This document shows, one piece after another, positions 18,451 through 29,176 of a stretch of 64,000 nucleotides of DNA (positions are counted from its first letter, which is position 1; each line of letters starts with the position of its first letter). Made by a program: the position numbers and the translations under genes. The stretch comes from Xenorhabdus stockiae (GTDB taxonomy: Bacteria; Pseudomonadota; Gammaproteobacteria; Enterobacterales; Enterobacteriaceae). The notes under the pieces were generated by a model. The model was not told the DNA's origin. It was given only the letters and a program-made list of their open reading frames with translations, and did no database searches. The DNA is taken from positions 1-64,000 of the forward strand of contig NZ_NJAJ01000004.1 of the NCBI RefSeq assembly GCF_002632825.1, read 5' to 3'.

Positions 18451-19645
18451 AACGTAAAGCCTCAGCAGGTTGAGTGGCAGCAGCGCGCCAGGAAGGATAC
18501 AAAGTGGATAATAGAGAGATTAACATGGCACTGACGGCAATAATCGCCACCTGAGCAGGCTCAATGGCAACAGGTAATTGAATACCTTCTGTCAGCAGGC
18601 CGATAACAGGCATTAATTTATTCAGTTGACTAGAAAGCAGTATTCCTAACCCCGTTCCCAATAAAGCACCAATGATGCCTGCTCCGGCTCCCTGAATCAT
18701 GAAAATGGTCATCACTTGCCGACGGGTTAACCCTTGTGTCTGCAAAATAGCAATCTCACCCTGTTTTTCCATCACTAATAAAGAAAGAGAAGTGATAATA
18801 TTGAAAGCAGCAACTGCGATGATTAGGCTAAGCAATAACCCCATCATATTTTTTTCCATACGTACTGCCTGAAAAAACTCCCCCTTACGTTCACGCCAGT
18901 CTTTCCAGACCAAGCCTTTTGGCAGCGGCTGCTGACTTAATTCATCTACTTTTAATGGTTCAGTGAGAAATAAACGCCAGCCAGTAATATTGTTAATGGG
19001 ATAGCGTAAAAGTCGGGCGGCATCTTGCTGATTAACCAGCATTTCAGTGTCATCAACTTCACTGTTGGCAAAAAATGTCCCGGCTACTGTAAATAAACGC
19101 TGGCTGGGTATCCTGCCCATTGGGGTAAGCTGGCTGGCACTCGGAACGATAATGCGGATCTGATCGCCTCGCCTGACACCCAGTCTTGCTGCCAGTTTTT
19201 CACCTAAAATCACAAAATAGCGACCGGGCTGCAATTGGCTCTGATCAACATTGACGGTATATTCCGCCAACGGTGTATATTCATCCGGCTTAATACCCAA
19301 CATAACTCCGACTCCCACATTATGGGCACTTTGCAGTACAACATCTCCCTGAACAACCGGCTCAATACGGGTGACATCTTTTAAACCAGAAAGCTGACTT
19401 TTCGGATGCTCGGCAGGATTAATTGACCCCTTTTCTGAAGTAATAATGACATGAGGCATAAAGCCCAGAATACTGGCCTCCAGTGAACGTTCAAAACCGT
19501 TCATGACTGATAACACAGTAATTAATGCAGCCACCCCTAATGTAATACCAATGGCTGAAAGCCAGGAAACAAAGCGGCCAAATTTATCAACCGCCCGCCC
19601 GCGCATATAGCGCAATCCGATAAATAATGAAACAGACTGAAACAT
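18443..19645 (-). CDS. lolC: Lipoprotein-releasing ABC transporter permease LolC
   Basis: A 400-residue paralogue of LolE with the same four-helix arrangement (first helix about 25-48; C-terminal FtsX-type helices from about 265 onward). In E. coli LolC recruits LolA through a hook and pad in its periplasmic domain. First gene of the lolCDE operon. Divergent from mfd across a 418-base gap, as in E. coli. The protein starts [20 protein letters not shown], in line with the family. Confidence 0.95.
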   Translation of the reverse strand: MFQSVSLFIGLRYMRGRAVDKFGRFVSWLSAIGITLGVAALITVLSVMNGFERSLEASILGFMPHVIITSEKGSINPAEHPKSQLSGLKDVTRIEPVVQGDVVLQSAHNVGVGVMLGIKPDEYTPLAEYTVNVDQSQLQPGRYFVILGEKLAARLGVRRGDQIRIIVPSASQLTPMGRIPSQRLFTVAGTFFANSEVDDTEMLVNQQDAARLLRYPINNITGWRLFLTEPLKVDELSQQPLPKGLVWKDWRERKGEFFQAVRMEKNMMGLLLSLIIAVAAFNIITSLSLLVMEKQGEIAILQTQGLTRRQVMTIFMIQGAGAGIIGALLGTGLGILLSSQLNKLMPVIGLLTEGIQLPVAIEPAQVAIIAVSAMLISLLSTLYPSWRAAATQPAEALRYE

Positions 19646-20063
19646 AGGATCCGCCGTATCAAAGGGGGTTATTTGAATGCATTAAATTAATGAAAAAGAT
19701 CATATTTTATCTCTGTTTTTGCATATGTATTTTATAAAAAATTCAATCTATATCGTTCACTTATTACATATTATCACTGTTTAATTAAGTTTTGATTAGC
19801 ACCTTCGAAATTGAAGATAAAAAAGCCCTGTTGTTAACACGAGCTAATATACCACCTCAGGCCAGACAGCAAATCTGTTACTCAGCTGTTGCCAAAGCAA
19901 TGTGTTCAGGGATAATAAAGAGCAGCTGTACTATATGATGGAGCCATTCACATTCCGGTTCTGTTTTTACTTCTCTCAACCTGCCAGCGTATTTATTGTA
20001 AAGGTTACTGGGTTAAATATGTGTTGGGAATGGACTGAATCTTAGAGAACACATCAAACGCTT
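19646..20063. other. Divergent lolC/mfd intergenic region (418 bases)
   Basis: AT-rich non-coding DNA that must hold the promoters of lolCDE (minus) and mfd (plus). I see no open frame, strong hairpin or confident promoter pair. The mfd start has only a weak upstream purine stretch (TTAGAGA). Confidence 0.5.
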
Positions 20064-23000
20064 ATGTCCGCAAAATATCGTTATCAACTTCCTGAACGTC
20101 GCGGTGATATCCGCCAGTTAGGCCATCTGATCGGTGCTGCTTGTGCCATTGAATGTGCTGAAATCATTGAACGTCACTCCGGCCCTGTATTATTAGTCAC
20201 AAAAGATATGCAGAACACTTTACGGCTGCGTGATGAAATTCCACAATTTACCCGTACTTCAATAAACATGTTGTCAGATTGGGAAACTCTACCTTACGAT
20301 AGTTTTTCCCCTCATCAGGAAATCATTTCAAATCGTTTATCTACCCTGTATCAGCTACCTTTTATGACAGAAGGGGCACTTATTCTGCCTGTTAATACAT
20401 TGATGCAGCGTGTTTGCCCTCACGAGTACCTTCAGGGGCATGCTCTAATCATGCATAAAGGGCAACGTATTTCGCGTGATAAATTACGGGCAAATCTGGA
20501 ACAGGCCGGTTATCGTAGTGTTGAGCAAGTGCTTGAACATGGTGAATTTGCCACACGCGGTGCCTTATTCGATCTATTTCCTATGGGAAGCGAACACCCT
20601 TACCGCATCGATTTTTTTGATGATGAAATCGACAGCCTGCGTACTTTTGATGTGGATAGCCAACGAACGCTGGAGGAAGTGGAGAAAATCAGTTTACTGC
20701 CGGCCCATGAGTTTCCGACAGATAAAGAAGCCATTGAATTATTCCGCAGCCAATGGCGTGAAAAGTTTGATGTCCGGCGGGATGCTGAACACATTTATCA
20801 GCAGGTCAGTAAAAAAATGTTACCCGCAGGCATTGAGTACTGGCAGCCATTATTCTTTGAACAGCCTTTATCCACACTATTTGATTATCTGCCTGAAAAT
20901 ACGCTGATTATTGTACAGGATTTGATGAACACGGCAGAACGTTTCTGGCAAGATACCGATCAGCGTTTTGAGAGCCGTAAAGTTGACCCGATGCGGCCAT
21001 TACTTCCTCCCGACCAAATTTGGCTTCCCGTTGACAGTCTTTTCGCTGAGCTGAAAAAATGGCCCCGCGTCCAAATTAAAAATGAAGAGTTACCCAAGAA
21101 AGCCGGAAATATCAATCTTGCTTATCAGCCTTTACCGGATATCTCCGTTGCCGCCCATCATAAAGCGCCTTTAGATAAAGTACGCCGCTTTATCGAGCAG
21201 TTCAGTGGCAAGGTCATTTTTTCAGTGGAAAGTGAAGGACGTCGGGAATCAGTCAATGAGTTATTGTCTCGGATAAAAATTCATCCGGTCACAATACATC
21301 AGCTGGAAGATGCTAAAGAGGCAGGATGCTTTTTAATGGTGGGCAGCGCAGAACAGGGTTTTATAGATGAAGAGAAAAAACTCGCCTTCATTTGTGAAAG
21401 CGACATGCTTGGTGAACGTGTCAGCCGCCGCCGTCAGGATAACCGACGCACAATTAATACCGATACCCTGATCCGTAACCTCGCCGAAATCCGCCCCGGT
21501 CAGCCCGTCGTACATCTTGAACATGGTGTTGGACGCTATCAGGGGCTAACAACACTGGAGGCAGGGGGCATTAAGGCTGAATATCTCATTCTGACTTATG
21601 CCGGAGAGGACAAGCTGTATGTACCGGTTTCATCTCTGCATTTAATCAGCCGCTACGCCGGAGGAGCAGAGGAAAGCGCACCACTGCACAAACTGGGTGG
21701 TGAAGCATGGAATAAAGCTCGTCAGAAAGCGGCAGAAAAAGTCCGTGATATTGCCGCTGAATTACTGGATATCTACGCCCAGCGAGCCATTAAACCGGGT
21801 TTTGCGTTTAAGCACGATCGGGAACAATATCAATTGTTCTGCCAAAATTTCCCATTCGATACAACACCCGATCAGGAACAGGCCATTAATGCGGTACTGA
21901 GCGATATGTGCCAGCCAATTGCGATGGACAGACTGGTATGTGGTGATGTCGGCTTCGGTAAGACGGAAGTCGCAATGCGAGCTGCTTTTACTGCTATCAA
22001 CAATAATAAGCAAGTCGCTGTTTTAGTCCCAACGACTCTGTTAGCCCAACAACACTATGATAATTTCCGCGATCGTTTTGCGAACTGGCCTGTACACATT
22101 GAGGTGATGTCACGGTTCCGCAGTGCCAAAGAGCAACAGCAAGTTATAGATATGGCAGCAGAAGGGAAAGTCGATATCATCATCGGTACGCATAAGCTGT
22201 TGCAAAGTGATCTGCGCTGGAAGGATTTGGGTTTATTAGTTGTGGATGAAGAACACCGTTTCGGTGTCCGCCATAAAGAGCGAATCAAAGCTATCCGTGC
22301 CGATGTTGATGTCCTGACCATGACAGCAACTCCTATTCCCCGAACGCTTAATATGGCAATGAGCGGAATGCGCGATCTGTCGATTATTGCGACTCCCCCT
22401 GCTCGTCGGCTGGCAGTAAAAACCTTTGTACGTGAATATGACAGCTTAGTCGTTCGTGAATCTATTCTGCGTGAAATCTTACGTGGTGGTCAGGTTTATT
22501 ATCTCTATAACGATGTCGAAAATATTGAAAAAGCAAAAAGCCGGCTGGAAGAATTAGTGCCTGAAGCCAGAATGGTTATCGGTCACGGGCAAATGCGTGA
22601 ACGTGACTTGGAGCGTGTCATGACGGATTTCCATCATCAGCGCTTTAATGTATTGATATGCACTACAATTATTGAAACCGGGATCGATATTCCGACAGCG
22701 AATACCATTATTATTGAACGGGCTGATCACTTCGGTCTGGCTCAGTTACATCAATTACGCGGGCGTGTCGGTCGATCTCATCATCAGGCATATGCGTATT
22801 TGTTAACTCCGCACCCGAAAGCTATGACCACGGATGCACAAAAGCGGCTGGAAGCGATTGCTTCACTTGAAGATCTGGGAGCAGGGTTTGCTCTGGCAAC
22901 TCATGATTTGGAAATCCGAGGAGCTGGTGAACTTCTGGGTGAAGATCAAAGTGGTCAAATGGCCAGTATCGGTTTCACACTCTATATGGAGCTGCTGGAA

Positions 23001-23504
23001 AGTGCCGTTGATGCACTCAAAAACGGACGGGAACCCTCACTTGAGGATTTAACTAACAATCAAACCGAGATAGAACTGCGCATTCCAGTGCTTTTACCCG
23101 ATGATTATATCCCGGATGTAAATACGCGTCTGTCTTTCTACAAGCGTATTGCCAGCGCTCAGAATGACAATGAACTGACAGAATTAAAAGTTGAGCTCAT
23201 TGACAGGTTCGGTATGTTACCCGATCCGGGCAGGCATTTACTACAATCAGCCTCTATCCGCCTTACAGCTCAGAAGCTGGGGATAAAACGTATTGAAGCC
23301 CATGAAAAAGGCGGCTTTATTGAATTTAGTCAAAATAATAAAGTAGATCCCCACTATCTGATCAACTTATTGCAGACTCAGCCTAATATCTATCGGCTGG
23401 ATGGACCTTCTAAACTGAAATTTATTAACGAGTTAACTGAAAGAACCGCACGCTTATCGTTTATTCAGTCATTATTGGAAGCATTTGAGCAACATCAGGT
23501 ATAG
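20064..23504 (+). CDS. mfd: Transcription-repair coupling factor
   Basis: A 1146-residue DNA translocase (E. coli 1148) that removes RNA polymerase stalled at lesions and recruits UvrA. Domains in order: a UvrB-like N-terminal module (about 1-330), the polymerase-interaction domain (about 475-545), a RecG-like motor with Walker A GDVGFGKT (about 630), DEEH, TATPIPRT and the C-terminal helicase motif QLRGRVGRS, then the autoinhibitory C-terminal domain. No truncation or frameshift is seen. Its neighbour lolC on the left and the umoD/ndh genes on the right match the E. coli order after loss of ldtC, bhsA and comR. Confidence 0.97.
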   Translation: MSAKYRYQLPERRGDIRQLGHLIGAACAIECAEIIERHSGPVLLVTKDMQNTLRLRDEIPQFTRTSINMLSDWETLPYDSFSPHQEIISNRLSTLYQLPFMTEGALILPVNTLMQRVCPHEYLQGHALIMHKGQRISRDKLRANLEQAGYRSVEQVLEHGEFATRGALFDLFPMGSEHPYRIDFFDDEIDSLRTFDVDSQRTLEEVEKISLLPAHEFPTDKEAIELFRSQWREKFDVRRDAEHIYQQVSKKMLPAGIEYWQPLFFEQPLSTLFDYLPENTLIIVQDLMNTAERFWQDTDQRFESRKVDPMRPLLPPDQIWLPVDSLFAELKKWPRVQIKNEELPKKAGNINLAYQPLPDISVAAHHKAPLDKVRRFIEQFSGKVIFSVESEGRRESVNELLSRIKIHPVTIHQLEDAKEAGCFLMVGSAEQGFIDEEKKLAFICESDMLGERVSRRRQDNRRTINTDTLIRNLAEIRPGQPVVHLEHGVGRYQGLTTLEAGGIKAEYLILTYAGEDKLYVPVSSLHLISRYAGGAEESAPLHKLGGEAWNKARQKAAEKVRDIAAELLDIYAQRAIKPGFAFKHDREQYQLFCQNFPFDTTPDQEQAINAVLSDMCQPIAMDRLVCGDVGFGKTEVAMRAAFTAINNNKQVAVLVPTTLLAQQHYDNFRDRFANWPVHIEVMSRFRSAKEQQQVIDMAAEGKVDIIIGTHKLLQSDLRWKDLGLLVVDEEHRFGVRHKERIKAIRADVDVLTMTATPIPRTLNMAMSGMRDLSIIATPPARRLAVKTFVREYDSLVVRESILREILRGGQVYYLYNDVENIEKAKSRLEELVPEARMVIGHGQMRERDLERVMTDFHHQRFNVLICTTIIETGIDIPTANTIIIERADHFGLAQLHQLRGRVGRSHHQAYAYLLTPHPKAMTTDAQKRLEAIASLEDLGAGFALATHDLEIRGAGELLGEDQSGQMASIGFTLYMELLESAVDALKNGREPSLEDLTNNQTEIELRIPVLLPDDYIPDVNTRLSFYKRIASAQNDNELTELKVELIDRFGMLPDPGRHLLQSASIRLTAQKLGIKRIEAHEKGGFIEFSQNNKVDPHYLINLLQTQPNIYRLDGPSKLKFINELTERTARLSFIQSLLEAFEQHQV

Positions 23505-23564
23505 CATCAATACTGTTGCTTTTAAATATCGTTAAAATATAAACAAATTTCATCTTATATACTT

Positions 23565-23599
23565 ATCTCCGGGAATATAATAACTATGTGACCGGAGAT
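23565..23599. terminator. Hairpin between mfd and the umoD-like gene
   Basis: Eight-base arms ATCTCCGG and CCGGAGAT around a 19-base loop lie between two convergent genes, 60 bases after mfd. The trailing T-run is weak on both strands. Confidence 0.5.
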
Positions 23600-23619
23600 A
23601 TTTCATTTCTGGAGCACCT

Positions 23620-24111
23620 CTACAAATACGGTGCAAGGATCAGCTTCCCTTTTTCATTCAACGGGATCGATTGATCTGGTTTATGTATCACTCTTACCTT
23701 TCCCGGCTTATTATCAATAGCATAAATGACATCATACCCAATAATACGCGGCTCCCGGATTTTAAATGCAATGCAATGTTTTAACTCATAATAACTCAGT
23801 GCATAAGATTCTCTTGTTATATTTAATCTTTCTATGAAAGAAAACAGACTATTTTTACATGTAGATAAGCGGTTGCTTTCAGTATTGCCAAATATTTTAA
23901 TAAATGGCACCAATGCCCCATTACAATAATATTTTTGTGCATAACCTATTGTTATGATAGGTTCTGAAGAAAGTACCTGAGCATATTTAGGCTGTGGTTT
24001 TTTAGAGAAAAATATTATAGCGATACCAACAGTAATAATAACAATCAGAGAGTAGAATCTGTACTGCCTTACCTTTAGCTTACTTGCATAACACGTTATT
24101 ATATTTATAAT
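23620..24111 (-). CDS. UmoD/YcfJ-like envelope protein with no canonical start codon
   Basis: The C-terminal block IGYDVIYAIDNKPGKVRV...IPLNEKGKLIL follows the E. coli YcfJ C-terminus, and YcfJ's PQYAQVVSATPI start of the mature part is mirrored by PKYAQVLSSEPI. The gene lies between ndh and mfd, the E. coli ycfJ position. In Proteus the homologue UmoD is an envelope protein that raises flhDC expression. A membrane helix (FYSLIVIITVGIAIIFF) precedes the mature part. The frame is open back to a stop at about 24126 but has no ATG, GTG or TTG before 23916. AUU at 24111, eight bases after AAGGAG, would give 163 residues. Otherwise the 5' end is frameshifted: the ATG at 24118 is out of frame. The glycine-zipper stretch of YcfJ is absent. 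Confidence 0.65.
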   Translation of the reverse strand: MINIITCYASKLKVRQYRFYSLIVIITVGIAIIFFSKKPQPKYAQVLSSEPIITIGYAQKYYCNGALVPFIKIFGNTESNRLSTCKNSLFSFIERLNITRESYALSYYELKHCIAFKIREPRIIGYDVIYAIDNKPGKVRVIHKPDQSIPLNEKGKLILAPYL

Positions 24112-24130
24112 TTTCCATACTCCTTACTTA

Positions 24131-24460
24131 AAAATATCCCTTAGTTATTTTCGGAAAATAAAAACGCACTCAACTCGTGATTAAAGAAATCTTAATTCAC
24201 TGTATTTATGGAAATTTAAAATTAAGCAAATTTAGATCTTAAATTAATTTCATGCTTTCATTACATTAAATATCTTTATCATTACTAAACTAAATTTTTC
24301 CAATCCTAACAGATAAACATACATTTTTATGTCATGGTTACCTAGCTAAAATGAGTTTTATTACAACGATTAACCTGATTAAAAAATGGGAAGAAAACGA
24401 GTTATGATAAATAGAATGAAAAAATAGCGTAGTATTGAATAAAAATAATGAAAATTTAGC
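24131..24460. other. AT-rich intergenic stretch between the umoD-like gene and ndh
   Basis: Very AT-rich non-coding DNA upstream of the umoD-like gene. No gene, repeat or convincing promoter pair was found; the promoter of the umoD-like gene should lie here. Confidence 0.4.
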
Positions 24461-24510
24461 GGTTCATCTGAAATTTATTGAATATATCAATAATCAAATT
24501 CAGATGAACC
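24461..24510 (-). terminator. Long hairpin just downstream of ndh
   Basis: A 50-base inverted repeat: outer arms GGTTCATCTGAAATT and AAATTCAGATGAACC (14 of 15 paired) and an inner pair TTATTGA/TCAATAA with a five-base loop. It begins 12 bases after the ndh stop and on the minus strand is followed by a T-rich stretch, so it probably ends ndh transcription and protects the 3' end. Confidence 0.75.
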
Positions 24511-24522
24511 ACTCTGGTTGAA

Positions 24523-25827
24523 TTAGTGCAATTTCAATCGTGGACGGATCACACGATTTATTCCACCAACCAACATCATTAGGCCTGTTTTAATATACCC
24601 ATGCAATGCTACCTGATGCATACGGTATAAAGAGATATAAACGATACGGGCAATACGGCCTTCTACCATCATTGAGCCACGCATCAGGTTACCCATCAGG
24701 CTACCAACGGTACTGAATTTAGATAAAGAAACCAAAGAACCATGATCTTTATATTCATAATCTTTCAGCGGTTTTTCATTCAGTAAAGCCAGAATGTTGT
24801 CATAGCAGCGGCTCGCCATTTGGTGAGCAGACTGAGCGCGTGGAGGAACGAAACCTCCCTCTTTTTTTGGACAGGATGCACAGTCACCGATAGCAAAAAT
24901 AGTCTCATCCAGTGTTGTCTGCAAAGTAGGCTTCACCACCAGCTGATTGATACGGTTTGTTTCCAGACCACCAATCTCTTTCATAAAATCTGGCGCTTTA
25001 ATTCCGGCAGCCCAGACCATCAAAGAAGCTTTGATCTGCTCGCCATCTTTGGTATTCAGGCCATTTTCATCTGCACTGGTTACCATTGTCTTAGTTAAGA
25101 CTTTAACACCCAGTTTAGTCAGCTCTTGGTGTGCAGCACCAGAAATACGTGGTGGCAAAGCTGGCAAAATACGTTCGCCAGCCTCGACCAAAGTCACATT
25201 CAGGGCATCTGTATTCAGGCTTTCAAAACCGTAACTATTTAGCTGTTTAACTGCATTGTATAGCTCAGCGGAAAGCTCAACACCTGTTGCACCACCACCA
25301 ACAATCGCTATATTAACTTTCTCTTCCGGGCATTGATTCGCAGAATATTTCAGGAACAGGTTCAGCATTTCATTATGGAAACGATGTGCCTGCTGCGGAT
25401 TATCAAGGAAAATGCAGTTTTCTCTTACACCAGCTGTACCAAAATCATTCGATTGGCTGCCTAATGCCATAACAAGAATGTCGTAAGTCAACTCACGCTC
25501 TGGTACTAACAAATCACTACTTTCATCACGAATTGCTGCCAGTGTGATTTTCTTTTCTTCACGATTGATATTTGTGAGTGTGCCTAATTGGAAGTTGAAG
25601 TAATGGTTACTTGCATGAGCAAGATAACTCAGTGCATCAACGCCATCATCAAGAGAACCTGTTGCTACTTCATGTAATAACGGTTTCCATAAATGGCTGT
25701 TGTTGCGATCCACCAAAGTTATTTCGGCTTTTTGCTTACGCCCTAATTTATGTCCCAAACGTGTTGCCAGTTCTAAACCGCCAGCACCCCCACCAATGAT
25801 GACAATTCTTGTCTTTGGCGTTGTCAT
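24523..25827 (-). CDS. ndh: NADH:quinone oxidoreductase type II
   Basis: A 434-residue single-subunit, non-proton-pumping NADH dehydrogenase of the respiratory chain, the same length as E. coli Ndh. It has the N-terminal FAD-binding dinucleotide fold ([14 protein letters not shown]), the second NADH-binding fold ([17 protein letters not shown]), and [11 protein letters not shown] before the C-terminal amphipathic membrane-binding part. It acts on the inner face of the cytoplasmic membrane. In E. coli ndh is repressed by FNR; I found no convincing FNR box here. E. coli has ycfP between ndh and nagZ; it is absent. Confidence 0.96.
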   Translation of the reverse strand: MTTPKTRIVIIGGGAGGLELATRLGHKLGRKQKAEITLVDRNNSHLWKPLLHEVATGSLDDGVDALSYLAHASNHYFNFQLGTLTNINREEKKITLAAIRDESSDLLVPERELTYDILVMALGSQSNDFGTAGVRENCIFLDNPQQAHRFHNEMLNLFLKYSANQCPEEKVNIAIVGGGATGVELSAELYNAVKQLNSYGFESLNTDALNVTLVEAGERILPALPPRISGAAHQELTKLGVKVLTKTMVTSADENGLNTKDGEQIKASLMVWAAGIKAPDFMKEIGGLETNRINQLVVKPTLQTTLDETIFAIGDCASCPKKEGGFVPPRAQSAHQMASRCYDNILALLNEKPLKDYEYKDHGSLVSLSKFSTVGSLMGNLMRGSMMVEGRIARIVYISLYRMHQVALHGYIKTGLMMLVGGINRVIRPRLKLH

Positions 25828-26178
25828 GACTACCCCACTGAAAATACAACTAATGTTATGTAAAGCGCTAAACGATCTTTTGAATAACGTTCTTAAATGA
25901 CATCACTAATGATAAATTTCATACTGAAAATATTGCCAGAATATCACGGCTGGTCAGTCGGTCATACCAAAAATGGCCCCTGCTAAATTCTTTTGATTAA
26001 TTAGACGCCAATCACAAAATTTACGTACTCAACTCTAATTAATCAGACTTAAATCTAGTTTATTAATACTTATAATTTACAATGTTAACATTATGTGATT
26101 AGCAGTGTTATTTAATGAAATACATGAAGAATATTGTTCTGAAATGGACAGCAAAAAGTAATAAATAAAAAGGGAATA
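25828..26178. other. ndh upstream region, no gene seen
   Basis: AT-rich DNA between the ndh start and the nagZ terminator. Both flanking genes are on the minus strand, so this holds the ndh promoter. TATAAT-like sequences occur (for example near 26070) but no single promoter or operator stands out. E. coli ycfP, which lies here, is not present. Confidence 0.45.
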
Positions 26179-26215
26179 CAAAAAGACAGGATCATAATGT
26201 AACAATCCTGCCTTT
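26179..26215 (-). terminator. Rho-independent terminator after nagZ
   Basis: On the minus strand AGGCAGGAT and ATCCTGTCT pair (one G-U) around a 12-base loop and are followed by TTTTTGTATT, about 27 bases past the nagZ stop. Confidence 0.8.
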
Positions 26216-26241
26216 CGTTTGACGCGATAAATCAGAAGTGA

Positions 26242-27261
26242 TTAGCCACAACTTAACCAGTGCTCACATAAATTATTTAATTGCAAATTCGCCCGCTGCC
26301 AGCGCTCTGATTTTTTCAGTTCTTCCAGACTAAACGACCTTCCCTGATGATATAACCGTGCCACCTTATCTGAGTTAACTATCGGTAAATTATCTAATAC
26401 GTTAGTCGCACCCTGACGGTTATTACACACCAGAATCATATCGCAGCCCGCATCCAGTGAGGCTTTTGCCCGATCAGCATAGCCACCCATAACAGCAGCC
26501 CCTTCCATAGATAAGTCATCTGAAAAAATAACACCATTAAATCCCAACTGCTGGCGTAAGACGTTTTTCAGCCAGTAAGGGGAAGCGCTTGCCGGACGAT
26601 CATCAATCTGAGGATAGATAACATGTGCAGGCATAATTGCATCAAGTAAGTTACGCTGGATAAAATCGCGGAAGATCAGCATATCGTGACAGCTAATTGC
26701 ATCCATTGAGCGATTATCTATTGGCGTTTCTTTGTGGGAATCCGCTATGACTGCACCATGGCCGGGAAAGTGTTTACCCGTCGATTTCATGCCAGCCGAA
26801 TGCATTCCCCTGATAAATCGCTCTGCCATCACCATCGCAGGTTCAGGCTCTTCATGAAATGAGCGTTCACCAATCGCGGTACATTTATGGCCTAAATCCA
26901 GTACAGGAGCAAAACTGATATCAATGTCCATTGAAATCATCTCTGATGCCATCAGCCAACCCGATTCTTCGGCCAAATGCCCACCCATCAGTTCGTCATG
27001 CAAACAGGCAAAAGACTGAGCCGCAGGTAATCGTGTAAATCCTTCATGAAAACGCTGTACCCGTCCTCCTTCCTGATCAACGGCAATGACTAAACGATGA
27101 CGGGAAGCTTCGCGGATTTGGCGCACCAAATCACGCAACTGCTGAGTATCATGGAAATTGCGGGTGAACAGGATCAAACCGCCCACTAATGGATGTTGCA
27201 GAATTTCACGCTCTTCACTATCCAGCTCATGACCAACAACATCTAACATTACCGGCCCCAT
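26242..27261 (-). CDS. nagZ: Beta-N-acetylhexosaminidase NagZ
   Basis: A 339-residue cytoplasmic glycoside hydrolase of family 3 that removes GlcNAc from anhydromuropeptides in peptidoglycan recycling, a step linked to AmpC induction. The ATG at 27261 ([13 protein letters not shown]) is chosen because GAGGA is spaced correctly and E. coli NagZ starts there. The family markers KHFPGHGAV (catalytic His on the flexible loop) and [10 protein letters not shown] (nucleophile Asp) are present, with the substrate-binding R in ERSFH. thiK and lpoB follow upstream on the same strand as in E. coli. nagK, which handles free GlcNAc, is missing from its usual place. Confidence 0.96.
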   Translation of the reverse strand: MGPVMLDVVGHELDSEEREILQHPLVGGLILFTRNFHDTQQLRDLVRQIREASRHRLVIAVDQEGGRVQRFHEGFTRLPAAQSFACLHDELMGGHLAEESGWLMASEMISMDIDISFAPVLDLGHKCTAIGERSFHEEPEPAMVMAERFIRGMHSAGMKSTGKHFPGHGAVIADSHKETPIDNRSMDAISCHDMLIFRDFIQRNLLDAIMPAHVIYPQIDDRPASASPYWLKNVLRQQLGFNGVIFSDDLSMEGAAVMGGYADRAKASLDAGCDMILVCNNRQGATNVLDNLPIVNSDKVARLYHQGRSFSLEELKKSERWQRANLQLNNLCEHWLSCG

Positions 27262-27328
27262 AATATTCCTCACTTCTTATTAGTTATCTATTTATTGGTT
27301 ACCATCTTATCAATTGCCGACCTTCGTG

Positions 27329-28216
27329 TTAAAACGTCAGCTTAAAATCCAGACGCAAAGGATAAGCCAGAGCTAAAAATTGCGGATCTTTTGTCTGCTG
27401 CCAGCGAACTTCATACCACATCAGCATCATGTATCTGACCCACGGTTTCCATTGCCTAATTTTTTGCTGTAATAAGACGATATCACTATATCCTGATGCG
27501 TCAGTACAATAATAATTCAAAAAAAATTTCTGCTGCATCTCATTCCATTGATTCCCTTCAAACAACCCCGCTAATGAAAAACCAATATCAACATCCGCCG
27601 CATATTCCCAGTCAATCAGTTTCAAACCTTCCGATGTCACAATCAGATTATCAGGGTGAATATCCATATGAGCAGGTGCTATTTTCAAAGGCGCGGGCAT
27701 TTTCGCTGATATAAAGAATTTATGCAGCCGCAACCATCTGGAAGAAAGCCGCGAATTATCAATATATTGCCATTGGGAAGCTAATTGTTCTTTGAGTTGG
27801 AAGGCATACCCCAATGGCGTTTGGTTATGGAGAATGGCGATGGTATTTGCCAATGACTGTTGAAATGTGGGTAAACCGAATTCTTCTGCTGTGATCTTTG
27901 TGCCTTTCAGCCACTCCAGTAACAGCCAATCATCGTGCATTGCGATTACATCAGGCGCGATGCCGGTCAAAGATAATTTACGTAATATCCGCTGTTCCCG
28001 TTGGCGATTAACACCCAAAGCACCACTGTGCCATGTGTGTTTACGCCCTACCATCTGGCGTACACCATCCGTGATATAGTGGCTTCCCTGAGTCAGCCCT
28101 GTTAATGGCCTGATCTCCCAGTTTTCTGCTGGAATGTCAGGCCACTTCTGACGCAACATTCCAGATAGAACTTCACTATTAGTTGATATCACTGCTACCA
28201 GACCAGAGTATTTCAC
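27329..28216 (-). CDS. thiK: Thiamine kinase
   Basis: A 295-residue aminoglycoside-phosphotransferase-fold kinase that makes thiamine phosphate for salvage. The catalytic loop is HMDIHPDNLIV and the metal-binding aspartate LIDWEYA, as in E. coli ThiK/YcfN. Overall similarity to E. coli is moderate. The GTG start at 28216 overlaps lpoB by 38 bases; a second in-frame GTG at 28192 is possible. The gene order lpoB-thiK-nagZ is conserved, which supports the assignment. Confidence 0.88.
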   Translation of the reverse strand: MKYSGLVAVISTNSEVLSGMLRQKWPDIPAENWEIRPLTGLTQGSHYITDGVRQMVGRKHTWHSGALGVNRQREQRILRKLSLTGIAPDVIAMHDDWLLLEWLKGTKITAEEFGLPTFQQSLANTIAILHNQTPLGYAFQLKEQLASQWQYIDNSRLSSRWLRLHKFFISAKMPAPLKIAPAHMDIHPDNLIVTSEGLKLIDWEYAADVDIGFSLAGLFEGNQWNEMQQKFFLNYYCTDASGYSDIVLLQQKIRQWKPWVRYMMLMWYEVRWQQTKDPQFLALAYPLRLDFKLTF

Positions 28217-28748
28217 CCGTTTTGACCAGCATAAGCTGCATGTTTATCTTACGCTGTTGGGTATCACCAGAAGCCACGGAATAGATGACATAATCGGCAT
28301 TCAAATAACGAGCCAAACCGATAGATTTGCTACGTGATGCCAGACTATCTTCTGATGACAGCCCCAGAGCCTGTCGGGCGTAATAAACCTGATTTTTCGG
28401 CACGACCTGAAAAACATGCGTCTTGCTGACCACATCAGTAATTGCGTCAGTTGCCTTAAGTGTTCTCAGTGAACCACTCGTATTATTTTTGACATTATCA
28501 ACGAGCAGTATTTTTCCCGCTTCTACTCCATGTGCTTTAGCCATCTGGTCAACTAATGGCTGAACAATATTATTCCAGTTAATTGATTGTATCTTCGGCG
28601 GCTGAGGTACTTTCTGTAACGGCGGCTCAGTGGGTTCCGTTTTTTGCTCTGGTTCAGCAGGTGTAACAGGAGCAGGCGGTTGTGTGGATGTTAATGTACA
28701 ACTCGCCAGCAACAGTGCTGATAATACAACCAAGAAAATTCTTTTCAT
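28179..28748 (-). CDS. lpoB: Penicillin-binding protein activator LpoB
   Basis: A 189-residue outer-membrane lipoprotein that reaches through the peptidoglycan to activate PBP1b. The signal peptide ends in the lipobox LLAS|C (Cys17), followed by a disordered Pro/Glu/Thr-rich linker (about 20-52) and the globular domain (about 55-189) with ILLVDNVKNNTSG and ADYVIYSVASGD. It is shorter than E. coli LpoB (213), mostly in the linker. E. coli ycfL, normally between lpoB and hinT, is absent. thiK overlaps its end. Confidence 0.93.
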   Translation of the reverse strand: MKRIFLVVLSALLLASCTLTSTQPPAPVTPAEPEQKTEPTEPPLQKVPQPPKIQSINWNNIVQPLVDQMAKAHGVEAGKILLVDNVKNNTSGSLRTLKATDAITDVVSKTHVFQVVPKNQVYYARQALGLSSEDSLASRSKSIGLARYLNADYVIYSVASGDTQQRKINMQLMLVKTGEILWSGSSDIN

Positions 28749-28825
28749 TAATCTACTCCGGTTACAGCTGTCAGGATATCTTTCGTCTTACAAGTGACCG
28801 CATTAAAAAACGGCAGTGAGTAATC

Positions 28826-29176
28826 TTATTCTGCCAGTAACGGGCCTAGTGGATGCCCACCAACCAGATGCATATGGATATGAAAAACAACCTGTCCTGA
28901 ATGACGGTTACAGTTCATGATGAGGCGATAGCCGTCTTCAGCAATCCCTTCCTGTTTTGCGATTTTTGCAGCAACCGTGAATAGGCGACCTAATGCAGCC
29001 TCATGCTCCGGCATAACATCATTAACCGTTGGGATCAGCACATTAGGAATAATCAGAATGTGAGTTGGTGCCTGAGGTGTAATATCTCTGAATGCGGTGA
29101 CTAACTCATCTTGATATACGATATCAGATGGGATTTCACGACGGATGATTTTGCTAAAAATAGTTTCTTCTGCCAT
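28826..29176 (-). CDS. hinT: Purine nucleoside phosphoramidase (HIT family)
   Basis: A 116-residue HIT-domain hydrolase that cleaves adenosine 5'-phosphoramidates. The histidine triad [10 protein letters not shown] has His99, His101 and His103. The start [19 protein letters not shown] matches E. coli HinT. A Shine-Dalgarno (GGAG) lies upstream. In E. coli ptsG and fhuE lie between hinT and ycfH; here only 31 bases separate them. Confidence 0.95.
   Translation of the reverse strand: MAEETIFSKIIRREIPSDIVYQDELVTAFRDITPQAPTHILIIPNVLIPTVNDVMPEHEAALGRLFTVAAKIAKQEGIAEDGYRLIMNCNRHSGQVVFHIHMHLVGGHPLGPLLAE

Noticed and set aside
25828-26178. FNR site upstream of ndh
   Set aside because: Several TTGA and ATCA pieces occur in the AT-rich DNA, but none forms TTGAT-N4-ATCAA within one or two mismatches.
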